This document shows, one piece after another, positions 47,473 through 56,075 of a stretch of 64,000 nucleotides of DNA. The stretch comes from Hyphomonadaceae bacterium. GTDB lineage: Bacteria > Pseudomonadota > Alphaproteobacteria > Caulobacterales > Aquidulcibacteraceae. The first letter of the stretch is position 1; each line of letters starts with the position of its first letter. The notes beneath the pieces are model-generated. The model was not told the DNA's origin. It ran no database searches and saw only the letters and a program-made list of their open reading frames with translations. A program made the translations under genes and the position numbers. The stretch lies in assembly GCA_016791445.1 (NCBI GenBank), contig JAEUMP010000009.1:39952-103951 (forward strand). The letters are read 5' to 3'.

Positions 47473-48081
47473 CTACATCACTCTGCCGCGGATGATTTCG
47501 TAGCCGATAGGTCCAAACCCACCCAGCGCGCTCCTGCTGTCGAGCGCGCCGTCCCGAGTGTCGCCAAGTACGAACACCGCACCTGCCGGCACGCGCAACT
47601 CCTCCATGTCACCGTCGACCGATCCAGAGGTGAGCACGTGATATGCTGTGCCGTTCGGCGCGGTCTCGGTGAACACCATCATTTTCTCATTGCCCCACTC
47701 CGTGAACGTCACGGCAGCCCGAGCCCGAAGCAACGGCTTGTCGTTCACGATCACCACCGAGTGCGACACACGAATCCTGTCGCCCTCCAGCGCCGCCACG
47801 CGACCGAAAAAGGTGAGCCCGGGTGCAGTGGGCGGGTTGTAAGCGAGAACATCTCCGTATTTCGGTGTCCGGCGTGGGCCATAGGGACGCGTATCGACAA
47901 CGACTACCTGGTTCACCTGGAGCGCCGGGTACATGATCGGGTCAACAACGAGCGCGGGCTGATAAATCTGGCTGCAAATCCAGATGACGGCCGCCAGCAG
48001 CAAAGGTGATCCCACCGCCAGAACGGCGATCGGCCACGGCATGTCGAGAACCTCGATGTCGTTCGATCTGTCGCGCGTCAT
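47473..48081 (-). CDS. Signal peptidase I-like pseudoenzyme (copy B)
   Basis: 202 residues, a paralogue of the neighbouring gene. It shares the first 20 residues almost exactly and has box [16 protein letters not shown]. The box-B segment is [14 protein letters not shown], with Ile49 at the serine position and no PSGSM. The box-D segment [11 protein letters not shown] has Gly93 in place of Lys. Both catalytic residues are lost, by different substitutions from copy A. The rest of the fold appears retained. The two genes are tandem on the same strand, 38 bases apart. A role in substrate binding or regulation is possible but unsupported. Confidence 0.85.
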   Translation of the reverse strand: MTRDRSNDIEVLDMPWPIAVLAVGSPLLLAAVIWICSQIYQPALVVDPIMYPALQVNQVVVVDTRPYGPRRTPKYGDVLAYNPPTAPGLTFFGRVAALEGDRIRVSHSVVIVNDKPLLRARAAVTFTEWGNEKMMVFTETAPNGTAYHVLTSGSVDGDMEELRVPAGAVFVLGDTRDGALDSRSALGGFGPIGYEIIRGRVM

Positions 48082-48227
48082 GTCATCCCCCGTCGCCCCA
48101 GCGTAACCGACGCCTTTGCGCGAGGGAAACCCGTCTCAGCCGCCCCGCGCGGGGTCACTTCTTGCCTCCCGCCCCGGCCCTCGCTAGCACCGACGCAACA
48201 TTCTCCCCTCACCCGAAGGCCCGCCCC

Positions 48228-49760
48228 ATGAAGCACATCGTCGAAGCGCTCGAAGCCAAGCGTGCAGCCGCCCGCGCCGGCGGCGGCGAGAAGCGGATGG
48301 CCAACCAGCACGCCAAGGGGAAACTCACGGCCCGCGAGCGCATCGAGCTCCTGCTGGACGACGGCTCCTTCGAGGAGTTCGACATGTTCGTCGAACATCG
48401 CTGCGCCGACTTCGGCATGCAGGACCAGAAGATCCCCGGCGACGGCGTCGTCACCGGCTGGGGCACGGTCAACGGCCGCGTGGTCTATGTCTTTTCGAAG
48501 GACTTCACGGTCTTCGGCGGTTCGCTCTCGATGGCGCACGCGGAAAAGATCACCAAGGTGCAGGCCATGGCGATCCAGAACGGCGCGCCGTGCATCGGCA
48601 TCTTCGACGCCGGCGGCGCGCGCATCCAGGAAGGCGTGCAGTCGCTCGCGGGCTACGCCGACATCTTCATGAACAACATTCTCGGCTCAGGCGTCATCCC
48701 GCAGATCAGCGTGATCATGGGCCCGTGCGCCGGCGGAGACGTCTACTCCCCGGCGATGACCGACTTCATCTTCATGGTCCGCGACACGAGCTACATGTAC
48801 GTGACCGGCCCCGACGTCGTTAAGACGGTGACGAACGAGACGGTCACGCACGAGGAGCTGGGCGGCGCGCGCGTGCATGCGGCGAAGTCCGGCGTCGTCG
48901 ACGGCGCCTACGAGAATGATTTCGAGACGCTCTCCGAAATGCGCCGTCTCATCGACTTCCTGCCGTCTTCCAATCGCGAGAAGCCGCCGGCGCGGCCAAG
49001 CTTCGACGACGCCGACCGCGAGGATCCCTCCCTCGACACGCTGATCCCCGACAATCCGAACAAGCCCTACGACATGAAGGAGCTGATCGAGAAGGTCGCC
49101 GACGAGGGTGACCTGTTCGAGATCGGCAAGGATTTCGGCAAGAACATCATCACCGCTTTCGGACGCCTCGAAGGCTCGACCGTCGGCTTCGTCGCCAACC
49201 AGCCGATGACGCTCGCCGGCGTGCTCGACATCGACGCCTCGCGGAAGGCCGCGCGGTTCGTGCGTTTCTGCGATGCGTTCAACATCCCGATCGTGACGTT
49301 CGTGGACGTGCCCGGCTTCCTGCCGGGGCTGAAGCAGGAATATGGCGGCCTCATCAAGCACGGCGCGAAGCTCCTGTTCGCCTACGGCGAGGCGACGGTG
49401 CCGAAAGTCACCGTCATCACGCGCAAGGCCTATGGCGGCGCCTATGACGTCATGAGCTCCAAGCACCTGCGGGGCGATGTGAACTATGCGTGGCCGACCG
49501 CGGAGATCGCGGTGATGGGCGCGAAAGGCGCGGTGGAGATCATCTTCCGCGGCGATATAGGCGATCCGGAGAAAATCGCCGCGCGCACGAAGGAATATCA
49601 GGACCGCTTCGCCAACCCCTTCGTCGCGGCGAGCCTCGGCTATCTCGACGACGTCATCATGCCCCGCGAAACGCGCAAGCGCCTGATCCGCTCACTGCGC
49701 GCGCTGAAGGGCAAGAAGTTGGAAAACCCTTGGAAGAAGCACGATAACATTCCGCTTTAG
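48228..49760 (+). CDS. pccB: Acyl-CoA carboxylase beta subunit (propionyl-CoA carboxylase type)
   Basis: 510 residues. The carboxyltransferase pattern is complete: [39 protein letters not shown] in the N-half, [21 protein letters not shown], and the C-half [18 protein letters not shown] with [13 protein letters not shown]. The length and motifs match propionyl-CoA carboxylase beta. It converts propionyl-CoA to methylmalonyl-CoA with a biotin alpha subunit, not visible in this window. Start at ATG 48228. Often found after ATP12 in alphaproteobacteria. Confidence 0.93.
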   Translation: MKHIVEALEAKRAAARAGGGEKRMANQHAKGKLTARERIELLLDDGSFEEFDMFVEHRCADFGMQDQKIPGDGVVTGWGTVNGRVVYVFSKDFTVFGGSLSMAHAEKITKVQAMAIQNGAPCIGIFDAGGARIQEGVQSLAGYADIFMNNILGSGVIPQISVIMGPCAGGDVYSPAMTDFIFMVRDTSYMYVTGPDVVKTVTNETVTHEELGGARVHAAKSGVVDGAYENDFETLSEMRRLIDFLPSSNREKPPARPSFDDADREDPSLDTLIPDNPNKPYDMKELIEKVADEGDLFEIGKDFGKNIITAFGRLEGSTVGFVANQPMTLAGVLDIDASRKAARFVRFCDAFNIPIVTFVDVPGFLPGLKQEYGGLIKHGAKLLFAYGEATVPKVTVITRKAYGGAYDVMSSKHLRGDVNYAWPTAEIAVMGAKGAVEIIFRGDIGDPEKIAARTKEYQDRFANPFVAASLGYLDDVIMPRETRKRLIRSLRALKGKKLENPWKKHDNIPL

Positions 49761-49828
49761 GCTCAAATCGCGAACACACTTGCGCTGCTGTCGTGGCGTT
49801 GGCTAAGGTCCCCGTGGTGGAGGGACTT

Positions 49829-50260
49829 ATGCATTTCAAACTCTTTGGTACGTTCGCGCTCATCTCCGCTCTGGTGGCGTGCAGCATCAAGCAGGACGTG
49901 ATCCCGGTCACGCCTGTGGCGGCGACTGATGTCAAACAGGTCTGCATCATCGAAAACCCTGCAGTGCGGGAAACGTTTCTTCCCGTCTATCAGCGCAATC
50001 TCGAGTCCAAAGGCTATACGGTGCGCATTCTCGCGCCTCGCGCCTCAACTCGCGAATGTCCGATGACAAGCACGTACACAGCAAGATGGTCGTGGGATTT
50101 CACGATCTACATGTCGATCGCGGAGATCACTGTCTATCAAGACGGCCAACGTTCGGGTTACGCGAAGTACGATTCACGCGCCGGCGGCATGCGTTTGGAC
50201 AAGTGGGTGAATGCCGAACAGAAGATCAACGAACTCGTGGATCAACTCTTTCCGAATTGA
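49829..50260 (+). CDS. Sbal_3080-family lipoprotein
   Basis: 143 residues from the ATG at 49829, behind GGAGGG. A lipobox (SALVAC) follows a hydrophobic stretch. The domain CSIKQDVIPVTP, ENPAVRETFLPVYQRNLESK, YTARWSWDFTIYMSIAEITV and LDKWVNAEQKINELVDQLFP is the family pattern. Function unknown. The gene stands alone after pccB and is followed by palindromic repeats. Composition at 50016-50120 is slightly less GC-rich than neighbours. Confidence 0.78.
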   Translation: MHFKLFGTFALISALVACSIKQDVIPVTPVAATDVKQVCIIENPAVRETFLPVYQRNLESKGYTVRILAPRASTRECPMTSTYTARWSWDFTIYMSIAEITVYQDGQRSGYAKYDSRAGGMRLDKWVNAEQKINELVDQLFPN

Positions 50261-50296
50261 TGCCTGTTGGCCCTCTTCCCGCAGGGGCCACTCGCG

Positions 50297-50388
50297 CGTA
50301 GGGCGGATGAAGCGGAGCGCAATCCGCCGTGTCGGCTGCGGGCGCGGGGTTTGGCGGATTGCGCGCGGTGCGCTTCATCCGCCCTACG
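50297..50388. repeat. Inverted repeat (arms with CGTAGGGCGGATGAAGCG)
   Basis: The left arm at 50297-50328 (CGTAGGGCGGATGAAGCG...AATCCGCC) is matched in reverse by the right arm at 50353-50388 (GGCGGATTGCGC...CGCTTCATCCGCCCTACG), with a spacer of 24 bases. The stem would be about 30 base pairs with small mismatches. It resembles extragenic palindromic repeat elements in other proteobacteria. Only one copy is seen in the window. Confidence 0.75.
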
Positions 50389-50417
50389 GGTGTGCTGAAG
50401 TTTTTTGAGCGACATTG

Positions 50418-50482
50418 GAGCGTGGGCGGCCTCGCCCACGTCTTTCTTCGACGGGAGACGCGGACGAGGCCGTCCGCGCTCC
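50418..50482. repeat. Double hairpin element inside GGAGCG/CGCTCC arms
   Basis: Hairpin one is CGTGGGCG-GCCT-CGCCCACG (50421-50440) and hairpin two CGCGGACG-AGGC-CGTCCGCG (50459-50478). Each has an 8-base stem and a 4-base loop, and the loops GCCT and AGGC are complementary to each other. Outer GGAGCG and CGCTCC arms enclose both. The whole 50261-50550 gap holds these two repeat elements and no gene. Confidence 0.7.
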
Positions 50483-50550
50483 GAAGCATCGCCGGCCCTC
50501 TGCCATCGTGACGAGAGCCGCGAAGGCGTAGGCGCCTCCCGTCGCCGCCA

Positions 50551-51615
50551 TCAAAATCCGCCCGGCGCGATGATCGCGCGGAACCAGAGCCAGATCGGCT
50601 CGATCACGTCGCGGGCGGCGGGCCAGTACTGGAAGGCGTACCAGACGCCGCCGACGGTGAAGATGAAGGCGAAGAAACTGAACGCCGCCTCCGAACCTGC
50701 CGCGTCATAGCCGAGCGCGCCAAACGCCGCGCGCCGCGCCGCGCGCAGCGGCCATGTGACGAACGCCGAAGCAACGACGACGCCGATGATCACGCCCCAC
50801 AGCGGCCAGGCGTCGGGCGCTTCCACGCCCAGCACCGCGCCCGTGGTGAAGAGAGACCACACCACGAAGATCACGCCGAGGCCGATCACAGCTTCCGCAA
50901 GCGCGCACACGGAGGCGACGACGCCCGCGAACATCCGCGCGCCATAGCCAGCCGCCGGCTTCTGCACGGGCGACACGAACGCATTCACCTTCGGCTCGCG
51001 TGGCGGCTTCTGCGCGCTCTTCCACATGCGGTTCTGGTTCTCGGCGACCTCGCCGAAACGCTTCTTCGCCGTGTCGATGATTTCCTGCGCGTTGAACGGC
51101 AGGCCGTGCGCCGCCGCCCACTCCTCGCTCGTCTCGGCGGAGGGCACCACGAACATCATCACCAGATAGACAAGGAGCGCGGCGCCTTGCGTAATCAGCG
51201 CCGCGATCACGAAGATCACGCGGACAATTGTCGGATCGATCTTGAAGAAGGCGCCGATCCCCGAGCAAACGCCGGCAAACCACGCGCCCTGCCGCAGCCG
51301 GTAGAGCCGCTTTTCCACATCGACCGGCGGCTTCGGCGCCGCACCTTCCGCAAAACCCTCTGAGTCAGTCACCGGTCCCATCTCCTTCAGGATCGCCTGC
51401 ATTTCACCCGCGCTGACCACGCTCTTGCGGGGGCCCAGCACCACGCTGCACTTGTCGGCGATCGCCTGCTCGAGATCGGAGAGGATCTCGGCGCGATCGG
51501 GATTGTCCTTCAGCCCGGCCTCGGCGGCGCCGAGATAGGCGCGCAGCGCATCGTAGGCGGCCTCATCGAGCTGCCAGGCGTTGCCGTTGAGATTGATCGT
51601 GACGACGCGTTCCAT
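50551..51615 (-). CDS. PspC-domain membrane protein
   Basis: 354 residues. A cytoplasmic N-terminal part (VTINLNGNAWQLDEAAYDALR) precedes the PspC domain KRLYRLRQGAWFAGVCSGIG, then FKIDPTIVRVIFVIAALI and further membrane segments ending at EPIWLWFRAIIAPGGF. In proteobacteria PspC domains sense membrane stress, though function here is not shown. It starts 3 bases after the PadR gene, a frequent pair. No pspA is present nearby. Confidence 0.88.
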   Translation of the reverse strand: MERVVTINLNGNAWQLDEAAYDALRAYLGAAEAGLKDNPDRAEILSDLEQAIADKCSVVLGPRKSVVSAGEMQAILKEMGPVTDSEGFAEGAAPKPPVDVEKRLYRLRQGAWFAGVCSGIGAFFKIDPTIVRVIFVIAALITQGAALLVYLVMMFVVPSAETSEEWAAAHGLPFNAQEIIDTAKKRFGEVAENQNRMWKSAQKPPREPKVNAFVSPVQKPAAGYGARMFAGVVASVCALAEAVIGLGVIFVVWSLFTTGAVLGVEAPDAWPLWGVIIGVVVASAFVTWPLRAARRAAFGALGYDAAGSEAAFSFFAFIFTVGGVWYAFQYWPAARDVIEPIWLWFRAIIAPGGF

Positions 51616-51618
51616 CGT

Positions 51619-51954
51619 TCAGGCCCCCCCAAAAGTGCCGAGATTGTCGAGTGTCTGGTTGAGCCCGCGCCAGTAGGCCTGCAGGTCGTCGAGATGCGCC
51701 CGACCCATTTCGGTCAGGCGGTAGTATTTGCGCGGCGGCCCCGCCTGGCTCTCCTGCCATTCGTAGTCGACGAGTTCGTCGCGCCGCAGCCGGGACAGGA
51801 GCGGATAGAGCGTGCCCTCCTGGGTGGCGAAGTCCGTCCCCTGCAGGCGGGCCAGGATGTCGGCCGCATAGACGGCGGGACCGGAGATCACCTTCAGGAT
51901 GGCGAACTCGAGCAGGCCCTTGCGAAGCGGTGCGAATTTTTCGTCAGGATTCAT
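51619..51954 (-). CDS. PadR-family transcriptional regulator
   Basis: 111 residues with the winged-helix PadR fold: LLEFAILKVISGPAVYAADILARL, then FATQEGTLYPLLSRLRRDELV, YEWQESQAGPPRKYYRLTEMGR and a C-terminal dimerisation helix. It lies at the head of the PadR-PspC pair. A perfect palindrome just upstream of its start codon suggests autoregulation. Ligand unknown. Confidence 0.9.
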   Translation of the reverse strand: MNPDEKFAPLRKGLLEFAILKVISGPAVYAADILARLQGTDFATQEGTLYPLLSRLRRDELVDYEWQESQAGPPRKYYRLTEMGRAHLDDLQAYWRGLNQTLDNLGTFGGA

Positions 51955-51955
51955 A

Positions 51956-51981
51956 AGCTACCTTGTGCGGATAAGGTAGCT
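51956..51981. promoter_or_regulatory. Palindrome before padR, likely operator
   Basis: AGCTACCTT (51956-51964) and AAGGTAGCT (51973-51981) are exact inverted 9-base arms around 8 bases. The site is 1 base upstream of the padR start codon, and its AAGG also serves as a ribosome-binding site. Occlusion by PadR would block both transcription and ribosome access. A gene for a lipoprotein starts 100 bases away on the other strand. Confidence 0.65.
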
Positions 51982-52081
51982 GGTCGAGCGATGGTCGTCA
52001 AGGGCGTTGTGCCTCCGTTTGGGCCGGGCTACCCCGGAGGCCCGCCTGATCCAGCGCGACCGCCCCAGAGGACCCGACGCC

Positions 52082-52621
52082 ATGACGCTGCGCCTGCCCC
52101 CGCTTCTCACCGTCGCCGCCGCCTTCGCCCTCCTCGTTGCGTGCGGTCCCCGCCAGGAGGCGCCGCCAGCCCCCGAAACGCCGATGGAAAGCGAAGCGCC
52201 CGCATACCCCGCGCTGACAGGGCTGTTTTCGGCCACGTCGACGACCGCGATGGGCGTCACGGGCGATCTTGCGGTGACGCCGGAACGCATCACCCTTTCC
52301 AAGGGCGTCCAGCTGGACACCGGCCCCGCCAGCGCGATCTCGCCGACCGCCAAGATCGCCGCCGGGCAGCCGAGCTTCGCGGAGACCTATGTTGGTCCGG
52401 TCGGGCTCGCGCTCGAACTGCGCAAGGTGACCGCAACGACCATCGGCGACGGCACGACGCCGCAGCCGCTCTGCGGCCCGTCCACGCCGGCGACGCACGT
52501 GGCCTTCGCCTACGACGCCGAGCAGACGGCGGTGACCATGCTGGTCTTCTCCGGCGATGAAGCGCCGGGCGACGCGGCGACGAAGTCGCAGCTCTGCGGC
52601 GTGTTTGCCTATAGCGGTTGA
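52082..52621 (+). CDS. Small lipoprotein of unknown function
   Basis: 179 residues from the ATG at 52082, with AGAGGA upstream. The signal ends in the lipobox LLVAC (Cys21). The mature part, LTGLFSATSTTAMGVTGDLA and MLVFSGDEAPGDAATKSQLC, is not matched to any family. Two further Cys residues (QPLCGPS, SQLCGVF) may pair. The function cannot be stated. It is separate from the PadR-PspC pair and lies ahead of the MaoC-like gene by about 70 bases. Confidence 0.65.
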   Translation: MTLRLPPLLTVAAAFALLVACGPRQEAPPAPETPMESEAPAYPALTGLFSATSTTAMGVTGDLAVTPERITLSKGVQLDTGPASAISPTAKIAAGQPSFAETYVGPVGLALELRKVTATTIGDGTTPQPLCGPSTPATHVAFAYDAEQTAVTMLVFSGDEAPGDAATKSQLCGVFAYSG

Positions 52622-52688
52622 CGCCAACGTCCGCTCGACAGCGCCTCTCGGCGTCGCTACCCAAAGGCGACAAATGCGGAGGAATGCC

Positions 52689-53135
52689 ATGCGTGAAGTC
52701 GCCTATGCGGACATCAAATCCCTCGTCGGCCAGGAAATCGGCGTGTCGGACTGGGTGGAGATCACGCAGGAGCGCGTGAACCAGTTCGCGGAAGCGACCG
52801 GCGACCACCAGTGGATCCACGTCGACGTCGAGCGCGCGACGAAGGAAATCGGCGGCCCGATCGCGCACGGCTATCTGACGCTGTCGCTCATCCCCTTCCT
52901 CGGCGCAAAGCTGCTGCGGATCACCGGCGTGACGCGCGGCATCAATTACGGGTCCGACAAGGTGCGGTTCACAAACATGGTGCGCGTCGGCAAGCGCGTG
53001 CGCATGCGCCAGAAGTTGCTGGCGGCGGACGCCAAATCAGGCGGCATACAGCTGAAGAACGAGTGCACCATCGAGATCGAGGGCGAGGACCGCCCGGCCT
53101 GCGTCGCGGAGACGATTTCCGTCGTCTACGGTTGA
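52689..53135 (+). CDS. MaoC-family (R)-specific enoyl-CoA hydratase/dehydratase
   Basis: 148 residues from the ATG at 52689, behind GGAGGA. The hot-dog fold and the catalytic motif are visible: DWVEITQERVNQFAEATGDH and IHVDVERATKEIGGPIAHGY, with Asp and His in the hydratase motif, then LTLSLIPFLG. It probably hydrates short enoyl-CoAs in fatty-acid or polyhydroxyalkanoate metabolism. Other members act on different thioesters, so the substrate is open. Confidence 0.88.
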   Translation: MREVAYADIKSLVGQEIGVSDWVEITQERVNQFAEATGDHQWIHVDVERATKEIGGPIAHGYLTLSLIPFLGAKLLRITGVTRGINYGSDKVRFTNMVRVGKRVRMRQKLLAADAKSGGIQLKNECTIEIEGEDRPACVAETISVVYG

Positions 53136-53181
53136 AACAGAGGCATGTGCGGCCACGTATGACCCAACAACGGAGCCGCTC

Positions 53182-53589
53182 ATGACCACGCTGACCAAGA
53201 TCACCCGCACCGACGCCGAATGGCGCGAACGCCTGACGGACGAGCAGTACCGCATCGCGCGGCGTGAAGGCACCGAGCGCGCCTTCACGCCCGGCAATTT
53301 CAATGACGAAAAGCGCGCGGGCGAATTCCTCTGCGTCGGTTGCGACACGCCGCTCTGGTCGAGCGCGCACAAGTACGACAGCGGCACGGGGTGGCCCTCC
53401 TTCTGGCGGCCGATCGATCCGGAGGTCGTCGGCACGAAGTCGGACCGCAAGCTGTTCATGACGCGCACCGAAGTGCATTGCGCGGTCTGCGACAGCCACA
53501 TGGGCCACGTCTTCGAGGACGGCCCGGCCCCGACGGGCCTGCGCTATTGCATCAACGGCGCGGTGCTCAAATTCGTGCCGTCCGCGTGA
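53182..53589 (+). CDS. msrB: Peptide-methionine (R)-S-oxide reductase
   Basis: 135 residues. Structural zinc Cys pairs are in CVGC and CAVC. The catalytic segment is RYCINGAVLKF, with Cys within the RYCIN motif. GTGWPSFWRPID is the substrate-binding part. It reduces R-methionine sulfoxide in proteins. Family motifs are intact. It is oriented with the MaoC gene, which precedes it by 47 bases. Confidence 0.94.
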   Translation: MTTLTKITRTDAEWRERLTDEQYRIARREGTERAFTPGNFNDEKRAGEFLCVGCDTPLWSSAHKYDSGTGWPSFWRPIDPEVVGTKSDRKLFMTRTEVHCAVCDSHMGHVFEDGPAPTGLRYCINGAVLKFVPSA

Positions 53590-53682
53590 GGCGCAGCCGT
53601 TCGCCTCATATCGATTGACGATATATCGCAACACTGTAACGTCCGACCCAGAACGCTTTTGACAGCCAGACGGGGTCTCTCC

Positions 53683-55905
53683 ATGAATCGTCGTTCCCTC
53701 CTCCAGGCCGGAGCCGCCGCGCCCGTTCTCTTCGCTCTCGGCGCGTGCGCGTCGGGCGCGGGCGACGGCGCTGCTGCGGGTCCCGCGCCGCAAGCCCCGG
53801 CTCTCCCCATGGCCCCTGTCGCCAAGAAAATCCCGCACACCGTCACGCAACTCGGCCGCACGCGCACCGACGACTATCACTGGCTGAAGGACGAAAACTG
53901 GCAGCAGGTGATGCGCGACCCGAAGGTCCTGCGCGCCGACATCCGCGAGTATCTCGAAGCCGAGAACGCCTACACGAAGGCCGCCCTCGCGCCGACGGAA
54001 GCGCTACAGACGAAGCTGTTTGACGAGATGAAGGGCCGCATCAAGGAAGACGATTCCTCCGTGCCCGACGCGGACGGCCCGTGGGAGTACTTCACGAAGT
54101 TCGACGTGGGCGCGCAATATCCCAAGCACTACCGCCGTCCGCGCAATGGCGGCGCTGAAGTGGTCTTGCTCGACGAACCCGCGCTCGCCGCCGGCAAGGC
54201 GCATTTCGATGTCGGCGCCGCCGAGCATTCGCCCGATCACACGCTCTACGCCTATGCGCTCGATGAGCAGGGCAGCGAATACTACACGATCAACATCAAG
54301 GACCTCGCCACCGGCCAGGTGCTCGCGAGCGCGCCGACCAGCTCCACCGGCGACTTCGTCTTCTCCCCGGATTCAAAGTACCTCTTCTGGCTGTGGCGCG
54401 ACGAGGAAGGCCGTCCGAAGAAGGTGTTCCGTCGCCCCATCCGCGGCGGCGCCGCCGACGACGCGCTGATCTACGAGGAAAAGGACGACGGCATGTTCGT
54501 CGGCCTCGGCGTCACCAACAGCCGCGAATGGATCGTCATCGGCTGCGGCAACCAGGAAACCTCGGAATCGCTCGTCATCCCCGCGCGCACGCCGACGGCC
54601 GCGCCGCGTGTCTTCGCCGCGCGCGAAACCGGCGTGCTCTACGACATCGAGCACTGGAAGAACGAGTGGTACATCCGCACGAACGCCGACGGCGCCGTCG
54701 ACTTCACGGTGATGACCACCTCCGTCACCGCCACGCCGAAGCGCAACTGGAAGGCCTTCCTGCCGCACGAACCGGGCCGCCTGATCATGGGCGTCGGCGC
54801 GTTCAAGAATCATCTCGTACGTCTGGAGCGCGTGAACGCGCTGCCGCGCATCGTCGTGCGCAATCTTGCTGGCGAGGAGCACACCGTCTCCTTCCCGGAA
54901 GAAGCCTACGCGCTCTCGCTCGACGGCGGGTACGAGTGGGACACCACCGTGATGCGCTACATCTACAATTCGCCCACCACGCCGCGGTCGTGGGTCGACT
55001 ACGACATGAACACGCGCGCCAAGACCGTGCGCAAGACGCAGGAAGTGCCGTCCGGCCACAACCCGGCGAATTACGTCACCAAGCGCCTGATGGCGAAGGC
55101 GAGCGACGGCGCGGAGGTGCCGATCACGGTGCTGATGAAGGCGGGCACGCCGCTCGACGGTTCGGCGCCGATGCTGCTCTACGGCTACGGCTCCTACGGC
55201 ATTCCGATGGAGGCGAGTTTCTCGACGAACCGCCTGTCGCTCGTCGATCGCGGATGGATCTGGGCGATCGCGCATATCCGCGGCGGTTCGGAAAAAGGCT
55301 GGGGCTGGTTCCTCGATGGCCGCAAGGACAAGAAGAAGAACACCTTCACCGACTTCATCGCCTGCGCCGAACATCTCATCGCGCAGCGCTACGCGACGAA
55401 GGGCAAGATCGTCGCGCTCGGCGGTTCGGCCGGCGGCCTGCTGATGGGCGCGGTGACGAACATGCGCCCCGATCTGTGGGCGGGCGTGATCGCGGCGGTG
55501 CCCTTCGTCGACGTGCTCAACACCATGAGCGACACGTCCCTGCCGCTGACGCCGCCGGAGTGGCCGGAGTGGGGCAATCCCATCGAGGACCCCGCCGCCT
55601 ACGACTACATCCAGAGCTACAGCCCCTACGACCAGATCCGCCCGCAGGCCTATCCGGCGTTTCTGGCGACGGGCGGTCTCACCGATCCGCGCGTCACCTA
55701 CTGGGAGCCGGCGAAGTTCGTGGCGAAGCTCCGCCCCGCCACGACGAGCGGGCGTCCGGTGTTCCTGAAGATCAACATGGACGCCGGCCACGCCGGCGCG
55801 TCGGGGCGCTTCGACTACCTGAAGGAACAGGCGCTCGACTTCGCCTTCGCGCTGCGGGCCGTGGGCTCGGCGGAGGCCGGTTCCTTCCCCCCTGCCGCCA
55901 GCTAG
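53683..55905 (+). CDS. Prolyl oligopeptidase/oligopeptidase B-family lipoprotein (S9)
   Basis: 740 residues from the ATG at 53683. It begins NRRSLLQAGAAAPVLFALGAC, which combines a twin-arginine-like stretch and a lipobox. The propeller domain is followed by the catalytic C-half: the nucleophile loop LGGSAGGLLMGAVTN, Asp in GGLTDPRVTYWEPAKF and His in MDAGHAGASGRF. The layout is that of oligopeptidase B, which cleaves peptides after Arg or Lys. Substrate choice is unproven. Export to the cell envelope is inferred from the leader. Confidence 0.88.
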   Translation: MNRRSLLQAGAAAPVLFALGACASGAGDGAAAGPAPQAPALPMAPVAKKIPHTVTQLGRTRTDDYHWLKDENWQQVMRDPKVLRADIREYLEAENAYTKAALAPTEALQTKLFDEMKGRIKEDDSSVPDADGPWEYFTKFDVGAQYPKHYRRPRNGGAEVVLLDEPALAAGKAHFDVGAAEHSPDHTLYAYALDEQGSEYYTINIKDLATGQVLASAPTSSTGDFVFSPDSKYLFWLWRDEEGRPKKVFRRPIRGGAADDALIYEEKDDGMFVGLGVTNSREWIVIGCGNQETSESLVIPARTPTAAPRVFAARETGVLYDIEHWKNEWYIRTNADGAVDFTVMTTSVTATPKRNWKAFLPHEPGRLIMGVGAFKNHLVRLERVNALPRIVVRNLAGEEHTVSFPEEAYALSLDGGYEWDTTVMRYIYNSPTTPRSWVDYDMNTRAKTVRKTQEVPSGHNPANYVTKRLMAKASDGAEVPITVLMKAGTPLDGSAPMLLYGYGSYGIPMEASFSTNRLSLVDRGWIWAIAHIRGGSEKGWGWFLDGRKDKKKNTFTDFIACAEHLIAQRYATKGKIVALGGSAGGLLMGAVTNMRPDLWAGVIAAVPFVDVLNTMSDTSLPLTPPEWPEWGNPIEDPAAYDYIQSYSPYDQIRPQAYPAFLATGGLTDPRVTYWEPAKFVAKLRPATTSGRPVFLKINMDAGHAGASGRFDYLKEQALDFAFALRAVGSAEAGSFPPAAS

Positions 55906-56075
55906 CCTCGGTGGAGAAGGCTCGGCCATGGCGCGCACGCCTTTGGGAGCGCGCGCCATTGCGGCTTTCAGGGGCCGGACCGATCTGTTAAGAAGCGCCC
56001 CTGCGGAAGCGCGGGGGGCAATCCGCGCGGGATCAAGGTCGAATTTTTCGGCGATCAGTTCGGGGAGAACAGAGC

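Noticed and set aside
46736..48081. Calling the two genes functional lepB
   Set aside because: The catalytic Ser and Lys are both absent in each copy, checked at codon level for copy A.
50261..50550. CRISPR array
   Set aside because: The palindromes are two unlike single elements with no regular repeat-spacer pattern.
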